Shown: piece by piece, positions 50,195 to 60,200 of the stretch
How the letters are laid out: each line of letters opens with the position of its first letter
Numbering within the stretch: the stretch's first letter is position 1
NCBI RefSeq assembly: GCF_947242115.1
Contig: NC_074711.1
Coordinates: forward strand, 8,429,934-8,493,933
Direction of reading: 5' to 3'
Length of the DNA: 64,000 nt
Origin: Biomphalaria glabrata
Taxonomy: Eukaryota > Mollusca > Gastropoda > Planorbidae
The notes under the pieces: model-generated
The model's input: the letters and a program-made list of their open reading frames with translations, nothing else
Databases searched by the model: none
Told to the model about the DNA's origin: nothing
Position numbers and translations under genes: made by a program

Positions 50195-50229
<35 letters not shown>

Positions 50230-50240
50230 GTTGATAAAAG
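50125..50240 (+). repeat. Interspersed repeat with CAGACAGA tail, second copy
   Basis: CAAAATTTCAACTTGATCC, AGAAATAACGTGTACG, a longer (CAGA)n tract and GAGTTGATAAAAGCTCTGTA. Same family as 265-360. Confidence 0.7.
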
Positions 50241-50544
50241 CTCTGTACGATCTTCCTTTTTATTCAACATATTTGAATATTTTAGGCGTAAGAGATAATA
50301 CCAAAAAAAAAAAAAAATTTAGTTTCGAAGTTGACAAGGGACTAGTGTGTTATTGTACACGGATATTTTTTTATTTTGGCATACAGAACAGGTGTAAATA
50401 TGGGGAATTCAGACATGAGAAAGGTCGGAAAACTTATTTATAGTTAAGGCTTTAAAAAAATATAATGGATATATCACACAAACCCCTTGTCTGTTGTATT
50501 TCATCATGTATCTCTGACAGTAATATCTCATTTCCACTTCTTTC

Positions 50545-50600
50545 TTTCTTACACACACACACACACACAAACTCATAAACACACACACACACACTCATAT
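50545..50600. repeat. (CA)n microsatellite
   Basis: Two CA runs split by AACTCATAAA. Minus-strand frames of Cys/Val repeats here are artefacts. Confidence 0.9.
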
Positions 50601-50889
50601 ATACACTCGCGAACAAATTTTGTTTTTTTTTTAGCTCTCTGATAGCGGGACTATGTTCTGTGTACAAGGTATCTAGTCCGGGATAATCCAACTCTAATGA
50701 TAAAGTAGTAGATCATGTTCTGTTGACCTAAAATGTAACACACCCAGGATTTTTTTAGAACTTTGGTATTATCTAGTGATAGTCTTCCAAGAGGATAGTA
50801 GAGAATACGACCATAACTTATTATATAAAGTAAAAAAATTTACTATCAGAAATCATCTCTCGATGATGCCATCACAAGACTAGTAAGGT

Positions 50890-51085
50890 CATCTGTAGTG
50901 GACGAATGTGTTGGGCATTTGAGAACAAACGAAAATCCGCTGCCGAGGACAGACGTGGACGGCGAACAGGAAATATTAATCGACCACCGGCGGACAATGG
51001 TTATGCTTGCCATGGATGTGGCAAAATATGTAGGTCACAGCTGGGGCTGCGTAACCACGGGAAATATTGCATTCCTCATTAATCT
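50890..51085 (+). mobile_element. LINE zinc-finger remnant
   Basis: CHGCGKICRSQLGLRNHGKY then CIPH in shifted frames: a LINE C-terminal finger. Followed directly by a SINE. Confidence 0.7.
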
Positions 51086-51089
51086 TCGA

Positions 51090-51255
51090 GAGGTGCGGTG
51101 GCTGAGCGGTAAAGCGCTTAACTTCTGAGCCGGGGGTCCCGGGTTCGAATTCTGGTAAAGACTGGGAATTTTAATTTCGGGATCTTTGGGCGCCTCTGAT
51201 TCCACCCAGCTCTGACCTTGGTTGGGGAAAAGTAAAGGCGGTCGACAGACAACGA
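51090..51255 (+). mobile_element. SINE family 1, 5' part
   Basis: Clear tRNA-like head (GTGGCTGAGCGGTAAAGCGC and GGGTTCGAATTC), then the body to AAGTAAAGGCGGTCGACAGA. Inserted next to a LINE zinc-finger remnant at 50,890-51,085. Confidence 0.82.
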
Positions 51256-51549
51256 GAATGTTCCTAGAAATACTAAGGGCCTTGAAGGTATCTGTGAGTT
51301 CAGTTGTTATTATTCCTTCGGTTAATATAACAATGGTTTGGTTAGCACATTGTCTTTGTCTATATAATTTAAACGGAGCAACTGCTCTTTCTTGTAGTGA
51401 TAGCTGGTCAACATGCATACATCAAGAGATTAGATTTAACAGTTTTCACTTGTGCTACGTACGACACATAATGTGATTCTCCTGTTGGGATCGTGTCTCC
51501 GATAAGGAGATTTTGAAAATTACCAATGTATTTCTATGCTCTTTTGACA

Positions 51550-52005
51550 CAGAGAAGACTACGTTGGCTCGGACATGTCACCTTAGTGCCAGATGGAAAA
51601 TTTCCTAAAGACATCCTCTATGCTTAGCTCGCGGAAGGAGTTAGATCCAAAGGCCGCCCAAGACTAACCTACAGATATGTCTGCAAGTGAGAAATGAGAA
51701 GTACAGGCATCAATAAAAGTATGTGGGAGGAAATAGCTTAAGATTGAACAGCATGGAGACAGACTGTGCGTGCTGGTACGATCCTTGCCGAAAGCAAAGG
51801 AAACAAAGGGGCCTCAGTCAAAAGAAAGAGAAAGAAAGCTGCTTTATCAGCTAGGCACAAACTGTGACAAACGTTGCCGCTTCAGAATAAGCCTAAATTA
51901 TCTCAGCAGATTCTGTCCCGTCTCAAGGAGAAACTAAAACCAGTCACTCATCTGGGCACATCCATTGTCATCCGAGACAGATGGAGCCAAATACTCCACG
52001 GTAAA
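51550..52005 (+). mobile_element. LINE 3' end, decayed
   Basis: RRLRWLGHVTLVPDGKFPKD, EGVRSKGRPRLTYR, KSMWEEIA and AWRQTVRAG, with several stops, collinear with 25,545-26,000. Confidence 0.85.
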
Positions 52006-52041
52006 TTGTAGAAGAACTAATAACACCAACAGTAATATTAA

Positions 52042-52136
52042 CCCTTAAAACGCGTGCGGTAGTTTAGCCTCTAAACATCAGAATTGTAATTCCATTTTGG
52101 GTGCACTCATTGTAAAACAGCTCAGCACTTTAAGGG
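52042..52136. mobile_element. Small piggyBac-like MITE
   Basis: 95-bp element with CCCTTAAA at the left and TTTAAGGG at the right, flanked on both sides by TTAA (52,038-52,041 and 52,137-52,140). TTAA targets with CCC-starting ends are the piggyBac signature. No coding capacity. Confidence 0.72.
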
Positions 52137-52903
52137 TTAATAATAAAACGCTTCTATTCCGAAGATTAAAAAAGGCATTGCTTCATATGAACACACTGAC
52201 CTGTATATTTTGTTTATTCAGACAAAAGGCCGTTGTACGATGAGGGTCTGCTCAACTTTTCGTCCTCTGCACCAGTCTTCGACAAGGGCTTTTGGGTGTC
52301 AGTAGTGTGTTCAGAGACTATTGAAAGGTCTTGAGCTGTCCCTTTCAGAGATCATATGCTTTCACCATAGTTAATTAATTAGTGGTAATTATTAGTTTTG
52401 TTTTATATAAGGGATATAAAACGCGCAATATTAAGATATATATCAGTGATTAAATGGTGCGCTCCCTTCATTAAAAAAATCCTTTATATTTTGTTTATCA
52501 TTCCAAATGGTTTAAGCTTTTCCCTTGTCTTTGTGCTCTTTGCAATTCTAACACATAGCTCAGGTTTTGATCCTTTAACTGATATAAATTACAAGCTAAT
52601 GAATAGTGCTAGACGCTCATGCCAGAATGTGATGATAATTCACTTTCTCTTGCTCTGTTAGGTAAAATACAATTGAGTTCAGGGCTTTTGAATGAGAGGG
52701 TATAAGCCTCCACACATCCTAATTTATATGGATTTAAATGATAATTATGATTAACTGTAAGTCGCTTTGAGCATTTTTTGTTTGGTACTAATGTGCATGC
52801 CAAACGATGTTTACCTTTTTTGTGATGCACATCAAGTTGTACACGCTTTTCTGTACTTCTGACAAGTTTTACTATAAACGAGGACACGATTTTTGCCCTT
52901 GTT

Positions 52904-53516
52904 ATTTCGTCGGGAAGAAAAAAATGTCTAGTTCATTGAAACAAATAGACCATCATTAAAGGGTTCTGTTTGACCCACCAGAATACATTTTACGAGCTTC
53001 CATCTCTTGTTGTACAAAAGTATTTTCAGAACTTTTCCCAACCTCAAGTAGCTCTTAGTCTAAAATGAGGTTCCTAGCACAGGAACTTCCCTTTAGCCAT
53101 TGACTTATTATTGATATAAAATAATATATTATGTCCTTTCTTTTGAATAAAATTTCATTTAAAAAAAAAAAAAAAGGAGGCCCAAAAAAGAGGCTAAAGC
53201 CCAGAAAAGAGGTGAATGAAATACCCCAAAAAGAGGCAAAAAAAAGAGGCAAAAGCCCAAGGATTCCTAGGATGTAAACAGCTCGACAACTGAAGTCAAA
53301 AGCTAAAAAAGCTGAGGTGTCCTAAAAAAAAAAATTTCGTCGGGACGAAAAAATGTCTAGTTCATTGAAACAAAAAGACCATCATTAAGGGGTTCTGATT
53401 TACTAGCTTGGATCTCTTGTTGTACAATTTTGTTTTCAGAACTTTTCCCAACCTCAAGTAGCTCTTAGTCTAAAATGAGGTTTCTAGCACAGGAACTTCC
53501 CTTTAGCCATTGACTT
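52904..53516. repeat. Duplicated about 190-bp segment flanking an inserted repeat
   Basis: Copies at 52,904-53,106 and 53,334-53,516 share ATGTCTAGTTCATTGAAACA, GTAGCTCTTAGTCTAAAATG and TTCCCTTTAGCCATTGACTT. The second lacks some bases near 53,400. Between them lies the repeat also seen at 29,478-29,612, bounded by A-runs. Confidence 0.85.
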
Positions 53517-55047
53517 TTGTATTTAAATTTCTTCATAAAATGAGTATCATTCCCATCATTTAATTATTATACAAACAAATAATGAGTTAAAATACATCGA
53601 TACAAATGTCTCCCTTCAAATGTTCACAATTCGCCGGAGGTCCCACAACGATTTTGGAAGACATGACACTTGTCCATCTTATATTTACACAAAGCTAACA
53701 TTGATCTAAACGAGTAGAAAACGGCCCGTCCAACAGCAAAAAACACAATAATAAAAAAAACCTTATCGTATGTAAACTTGTCACTGTTTTGATTTAGAGT
53801 ACTCTTATGAATAAATGCTTGAACGGTTTTCTAAGGGCACATCGCGGACACGTCTTTTTTTTTTTAAATATATTTATTTGCTTTCTTTAGAAAACGTAAC
53901 GCTAACATCGGTCTCTTTAAAAGTGTTTGCAATGCGATCACAGAAATTATTCTAAGATTCCATTACCACTTTTTTGACAGCGGTTTTGTGTTGATAGCAA
54001 GGACAACTCTTCATATTTATTGCATGCTCTGATAATCGAAAGAGTAGATACATATTAGGAAATGAATATTCATCTATATATATGGTCTTTAAAATTTTAT
54101 TTATGCATTTATTTATATATTTGTGTAATATATGTGGTGGGGGAGGGGCGACCAATCGCAGCAACCCGCGCCTATCACCATGCCTTTCTCTTATGTGTCC
54201 AATTATGAAAAGTGTAAGGCTACGTTTACCAGACACTTGTCTAAAGCAGTCACAGATTTTCGGTATTACATTTATTAGATGAAGAGACATTAGGTAATTT
54301 GTCTTGAGAACAAATATAGGCTATAGTTCATCCATCGTGGTTCTATTAAAACACCACTTTCATCCTCTAGGGGCTGAAGGCCTTGCACTGGAAGTTTTGG
54401 TGCCTCCTCATGTAGCTGGTGAGACCTATGGCAGCCCTGGATGTTCGGCTTCACACTGGGCAGGTTATTCCAGCTGGAGCTAGTGTCGGTTGCCTTGATT
54501 TTTTTTACTATGGGGCTTTTCTTGTGCCAGAGCTGTTCTTTTGTCCTCTGCACTGTTTGCGCCAGTTTTCACAGTGCAACGCCTTGGTGCAAATATGAGT
54601 GTGGGGATTTTCGTCAGATTGTACTTTAAGAGAAGCATGAACAGCCTTGCAGCTACAGTCATAGCTCCACGAAAGGCGGAAGTACGTTGTTACAAAAAAA
54701 AATTCTACGCACTGAAAAAGAATAATTAATGACATATTTAATATTTGATATTTAATTAATATAGGTGTACCCCCCCCCCCCTTATTGTTGTAAAATCTTG
54801 CTACGGATCATCTCCTGCAGTTCTCACCTCTCATTTAAAAGTACATAGATGAAGTAATTTAAGTTTTCAATGTATATTGTCTTGATAAAGCGTAATCATA
54901 TTTTATTTTACAATTAAATTACTAGATTTCCATTGTGGATATGTACTAATATTCCTATCCAAGCTTGTAAGAAGAATTTTCTAGTCGTAGGTTTGGTGCA
55001 CATGCGTCACAAATACCGAGTGGTAAGAAGGCACTGATGAATGGAAC

Positions 55048-55160
55048 ATGTCCTAGCCAGCTAAGGCTACTACTGATAACAGCGCGAATGTCCTAGCCAG
55101 CTAAGGCTACTAATGATAACAGCGCGAATGTCCTAGCCAACTAAGGCTACTACTGAGTTT
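55048..55160. repeat. Minisatellite, 40-bp unit x 3
   Basis: ATGTCCTAGCCAGCTAAGGC begins at 55,048, 55,088 and 55,128, each followed by TACT(A)ATGATAACAGCGCGA or a partial form. Confidence 0.92.
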
Positions 55161-55722
55161 GTATACCACTGGTTTAAACATAATCTGGTATTTCAGTTCC
55201 GGTATTAGAATTAGACTCACACACCAAAAAATATCGCCATGTTTTGCTTTTGCGAGTATTCGAGTAATTAACACTATCTTTGGATTCTCCATCAAGGTTG
55301 TGTGTGTGTGTGCGTAAATTGGTCCTCAAACACTCAAGTTTAGTTAGGCTTTGTTTACACTCGGAAGTAAAACCTTATTTGAAGAAAGGGTCCACAAAAA
55401 TCACGCTGGAATATAAATCAGCACATTAAGAAAAAAAAATAGAGCCAAAGAGAGAGATAAGCTTGGGGTAACGCTCCATTGCTGGCCCAGCGAACACGCC
55501 CCACCCGCCACCAACTGTTCAGCACCCCTCTTAACATATACCGGTGGCTAGACATAGATTTGATTTTTTTTCCCTGCAATGTTTCACTGAGTTTAATTTG
55601 AAAAGAATGTGACGCCCGGTGTGCTGTGTTGTGTATGAACGCTCGAAGACTAGACATTTTTATTTTGTTCAATTTTTCAGTGGCTAAGTCAACAGTGAAG
55701 GGGAAAAAACTAAATTCGGAAA

Positions 55723-55744
55723 ATGTCTTACAAACAAGAAAGAG
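55723..55744 (+). CDS. Weak candidate first coding exon of gene B
   Basis: ATG opens MSYKQER and the segment ends AGAG|GCAAGT, a good GC-type donor, in the phase 1 that the 57,201 exon needs. The spliced total would be 507 bp (168 aa). The upstream run from 55,681 has an acceptor-like TTTTTCAG and a longer open frame, but that frame exits in the wrong phase. Only phase and splice consensus support this, so treat it as a lead. Confidence 0.2.
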
Positions 55745-56559
55745 GCAAGTATTGAACTTTTTCGTTTTGGTTTTTTGCTTTCTATGTACTCTTAGAAATC
55801 TCTATAAGCTTATATTAAATTAATTGCAACTGAAAAGTCTTGAATATTTATGTTGAGCTATCAAGAAAAGATTCGAGTGTGATGTTCTCGTATGGCAAAC
55901 ATTTCCGCAATAAAAAGGCAAATGCTAGTAATAATAGAAGAGCTGACATATGACAGAAACACAGGACGTATTCTGAATATAATTGTGGCAAATAAGCTCA
56001 CGCAGCAGGTCCAATTTCAGTTCGTGCTGGTTCTTAGCTGGTGGTTATTTGTTGGTTTTTAGCAAGTTCTTTGCTGCTTTTTTTTTTGCAGCTTCTGTGT
56101 TGCATTCTTTGCTTTTTTTTTCTAATTTCTTTGCTGCTTCTACTAGTTCTTTGTTGATAGGTTTCACAAAGAGACCATCAAAAATGTTTATGTCACAGAC
56201 TATTGGACAATTGGTGCTAATGCTACAGACATGATAGGTCACCTGTTTTGATAAAAGGAAATTCCGAGATCGATTCTCCGTTGTTCAACGCAAATATGGG
56301 CGGGCCGGATTTAAGAATCTGGAGGCCCCGGGACAGAAAATATGTGGAGGCCTCTGCAATGTTTTAAAGGATTTAATAAAAAATCCACAAATTAATTAGA
56401 ACTTATATCTCTAAGTAGGTGTACGGGTGTATAGTGGCTCCACTGAGTCATAAATAGGTCTCTCTAAGTCTTTTTTTTTTTTTGGGGGGGGGAAAATCAC
56501 TTCCTTAGAAGTTTACATTTGGTCGTAATGTAGGTGTAAGAGTTAACATTGTGTGTGCG

Positions 56560-56631
56560 TGAGTGTGAGAGAGAGCGAGAGAGAGAGATAGAGCGAGAGA
56601 GAGAGAGCGAGAGAGAGAGCGAGAGAGAGAG

Positions 56632-56663
<32 letters not shown>

Positions 56664-56888
56664 GCGAGAGAGAGAGAGGAGAGAGAGAGCGAGAGAGAGA
56701 GAGCGAGAGAGAGAGGAGAGAGAGAGCGAGAGAGAGAGAGAGCGAGAGAGAGAGAGAGTGAGAGAGCCAGAGTGAGAGAGAGGAGAGAGAGAGAGAGCGA
56801 GAGAGAGAGCGAGAGAGAGAGCAAGAGCGAGAGAGCCAGAGAGAGAGAGAGGAGAGAGAGAGAGCGAGAGAGAGAGAGTGAGAGAGCC

Positions 56889-56919
<31 letters not shown>

Positions 56920-56950
56920 CGAGAGAGAGAGAGAGTGAGAGAGAGAGAAT
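56560..56950. repeat. (GA)n microsatellite with GC interruptions
   Basis: About 390 bp of GAGAGAGAGC-type repeats. Open frames over 60 codons on both strands consist of RE/ER or LS repeats and are not genes. Confidence 0.97.
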
Positions 56951-56954
56951 CAAA

Positions 56955-57050
56955 TGGTGTGGGATGAGTGGCCGAGAGGCTAAGAGCACTTGGGCTTAGC
57001 TTGACCCCTATCTAGGGGGCTCGGGGCTCAACACAAGCCATTCGTTATAG
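56955..57050 (+). repeat. tRNA-like fragment beside the GA microsatellite
   Basis: GATGAGTGGCCGAGAGGCTA resembles a Leu/Ser-type box A, with GGGGCTCAACAC downstream. No cloverleaf can be closed, so it is probably a SINE head. Confidence 0.4.
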
Positions 57051-57088
57051 AAGGCTTCCAGAATCTAAAAAAAAAGTCAAACGAAATC

Positions 57089-57152
57089 AAATGTCTAAAT
57101 GTCTTGATGTCTAGATGTCTTGATGTCTAGATGTCTTGATGTCTTGATGTCT
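57089..57152. repeat. Short tandem repeat before gene B's first visible exon
   Basis: About six copies of ATGTCTTG or ATGTCTAG, ending 48 bp before the exon. Confidence 0.85.
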
Positions 57153-57200
57153 ATTGCTATTTCACCTTGTGTGATTTTGTTTTCTTGTTAAACTCAGCAG

Positions 57201-60200
57201 CTTTCACAACTTTCAAGTCCAACTACACCGAGCTGCACCAAGATTTGACCAGATTTTTTCAAGAGCTTCCTGGGAGGCTGAAAAGAAGAGCCCCAACTGG
57301 GCTGAGTGATGTCAAGGTCATCCCTACCATCATGTCGCCTAGTGACGAATTCTTCAATGTCGATGAGGCGGACCTCGTTCTGAAGAAGTGGCAGGAGGTA
57401 GTCGATGCCACGAAGTTTGTGCTGTTGAACATTGTCAGTTACGTCACAGAAAACAATCAGGAATGGTTTCAGGAACAAAAGAAAAAGTTAGATTGGTGGT
57501 TTGACGTTCTTAGCGGCCAAGCAAATCTGCTGAGACTGGAGACGTCTACTGTTGAAAAATTAAGAGGTACTTAATGCTAAAAACTTACTCATTACAAAAT
57601 GTGTATTTGAGCTTATCCTTAGAGGCACTTAGTGACAAGCTGCTAATGGTTATAAGATGTCCGCTTATTTGTATGTCAGTGTCGTTTAGAAATAAAGACG
57701 AATACAAATATAAAAGCGCAAAAAAAAAAAAAGAAATACATTTTAAATATCCAAATTTACCATTACTTGAGATGCTACAGAAAGACCGCATCACAAACAA
57801 AGAGATAGGACTACAGCAGCAATAAGACCCCATCATGACCTGCTAAGTATCGTAAAAAAAAAAAAAACACAAGCTAAAAATCTATGGCCATATTAAATAA
57901 ATAAATAAATTATGGTTTTTATATAGTGCTACTTTCATGCTTATAGAATGCTCAGAGCGCTATTGTCCAATCTCATTTGTGAACCAGTGGGGGGAGGGGG
58001 ATATCTTGGAGTAGGTTTTCCGTGCTGCCTTTAGGTGTTCAGTAAACACAACTCTGCTTGAGTCGGGTGTCGAACCTCAAGCCCTCTTCATAAGTAGGCA
58101 AATCAAGCCAAGTTCAAGCGTACTTAGCCTCACGACTATGCTTTCCAGCTATTACAAAGTCTTCGGGGCTCAAAAAGAACTTCCTTCAGGGAACAGTACC
58201 AGGAAAAAGAAGAAGAGGCAGACAGAAAAAGCGATGGCAAGACACCATAAAAAATTGGACGGGCCTGTCATTGAAGGAGGTTCTAACTAAGGCAAAAGAC
58301 AGAGAGGAATGGAGAAAGAGGGTTGACAAATCTTGCATGGTGCCCCAATGGTCCAATAGACTAAGGGATAGGTAAAAGGTAAAAAAAAAATAATTGTAAA
58401 GGTGCAATGACGTCCAGCTCAATGTTTGTAAGTAGAAACCGCACAGTTAAACCGCACAGTTAAACGAGCACAAATTTCAAGTTTCTTTTATTTGGGATGA
58501 GGCTCATTACAACAATGTTTCAACGTAGTACCAAATAATAAGATTGGAAATCTTTTTTGAAGTAACGTCTGTATTATATAAGATAAGATAAGATCAATAA
58601 TTTTTATACCCATAACGAAGGATAAAATTCGGAATGTTTTTGTAACCAGATTTTGTGGTATCCTTCTTCAAACATTGGTTTACGTTCCTCGTTGGTGGAT
58701 ATTTTAATAAGCTGCCCGTGGAGTCTTCTGTGATTGTGATCTAAGTTTGTTCAAGCTCTATACGACTCAAAACCCAGTCGGGAATATCCAAATTAAAAGA
58801 ATGTCTTCAAATCTGGAGTTTAGTTCGTAATACAATAGTACGCAATAAACATATAACAAGTGGTGAGTTGTTACTATTATACTGTTGGATAAACTGGCTT
58901 TTATCGAAGAAGTTATTTTAGTTGTATATAGTTTTTGTCTTTCAGCGGACCCCCTTGATTGCCTGGCAGAACCTGGGGGGTCAGCGGATCACAGTTCGAG
59001 AACCACATTTCTAGAACCTACTTTGTTTGTTCTGACCTTCTTTGTTTAGCTGCTTCTAGTTCCCAATGTGCAGACGATTATTGTTGTAAGATTATTAAAA
59101 AAAAATATTTTTTTCAGTCATTTATTGTTTTACAATTCATTTGTAGGTATGTATAGCAATGTTCGTAGGATCTCATTTGACTTAAATACTTCTTTGTTGT
59201 TTTTTTTTTTTTTGCAGAAGCCCGTGCTGGAATAGGCTCAGCTAACAGAGGAACTGCTGATTTGAGAGAAAAAATTGAAATGAGAAAGTAAGATTTAGAT
59301 TTAGGTGCAGTGAATATGCACATATTTTTTTTCCCTTTGAAAGTTGTGCCTGTGTATTTGTTGGTTAGTAGAGAAAGAGAGATAATAAAGAATAAAAAGG
59401 GGTGCTGAGGAGGGCGAGAAGGAAAACAGAAAAAAAAAGAGAAATATGTCTTTAGTACAGCAAAGGAATGAGAGAAAGAGAGAGATAGGAAACTATATAT
59501 AAAAAGTTTGCCCGGCATCTTACAAGCTTTCTAATGTACTTGGATCAAATATTTGGAAGTTGTTTCCCTTTTAGTTTAAATTAACATCACAACGTCTAGG
59601 AATGAAACCTACCTGTTGGGATTTATAATCTAAGTTTTCCTTCTTAGTTGTTTCGAGTGTGTCATATCTGCAAATATCCTGAAGCAATTAATATGTTTAT
59701 ATTGACGGGATGATGTTAATTGACATTAGGTGATTAGCATTATCGTGATAAACAGACTCATGGAGAGATATAGAGAATTTTTTTGTTTTTAACTCTTAAT
59801 CGATTTTTTTTTCGCATGTTTTTTTTTTTTTTGTGCTCCACATAAATTTTTTTATCATACATTGTTAAATTTAGAATAAAAGAAACATGAATAAAGATTT
59901 GCAAGTCGAATATCAAGGAATAAGAAATGAATATTCAACATTTTTATACCCGACTGCCAGGGTAATTTAATACAAAATTGAATTTCTTTTTGTTAGAAGA
60001 TATCAGCGTCAAATATGCAGCCAGGTTTATTCCATAAGTGCAACCGAAGTGGTTTAGATCTTCAAGAAATGTTTCATGTGACACCATGTTGAATGCGATT
60101 GTACCACAACCGGTTCGTTTTAACAACAGAGCTAGGTACAAGCCATAGAGAGAAAATAGTTTTAAGCTATTCAATTATGGATCAGTTCCTTTTTTTGACC

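Larger units (their letters stand above)
53517..56559. other. Spacer upstream of gene B
   Basis: Holds the 40-bp repeat, a C-run at 54,770-54,780 and overlapping unsupported frames at 54,290-54,735. Missing 5' exons of gene B may lie here. Confidence 0.45.

Noticed and set aside
50898-51128. 76-codon frame as a gene
   Set aside because: LINE zinc-finger remnant joined to a SINE head.
54290-54735. Overlapping frames on both strands with Cys/His residues
   Set aside because: No consistent zinc-finger spacing, start or splice sites; possibly a decayed repeat but not supportable.
56543-56999. Three long open frames on both strands
   Set aside because: Pure GA microsatellite; the peptides are RE/ER or LS repeats.
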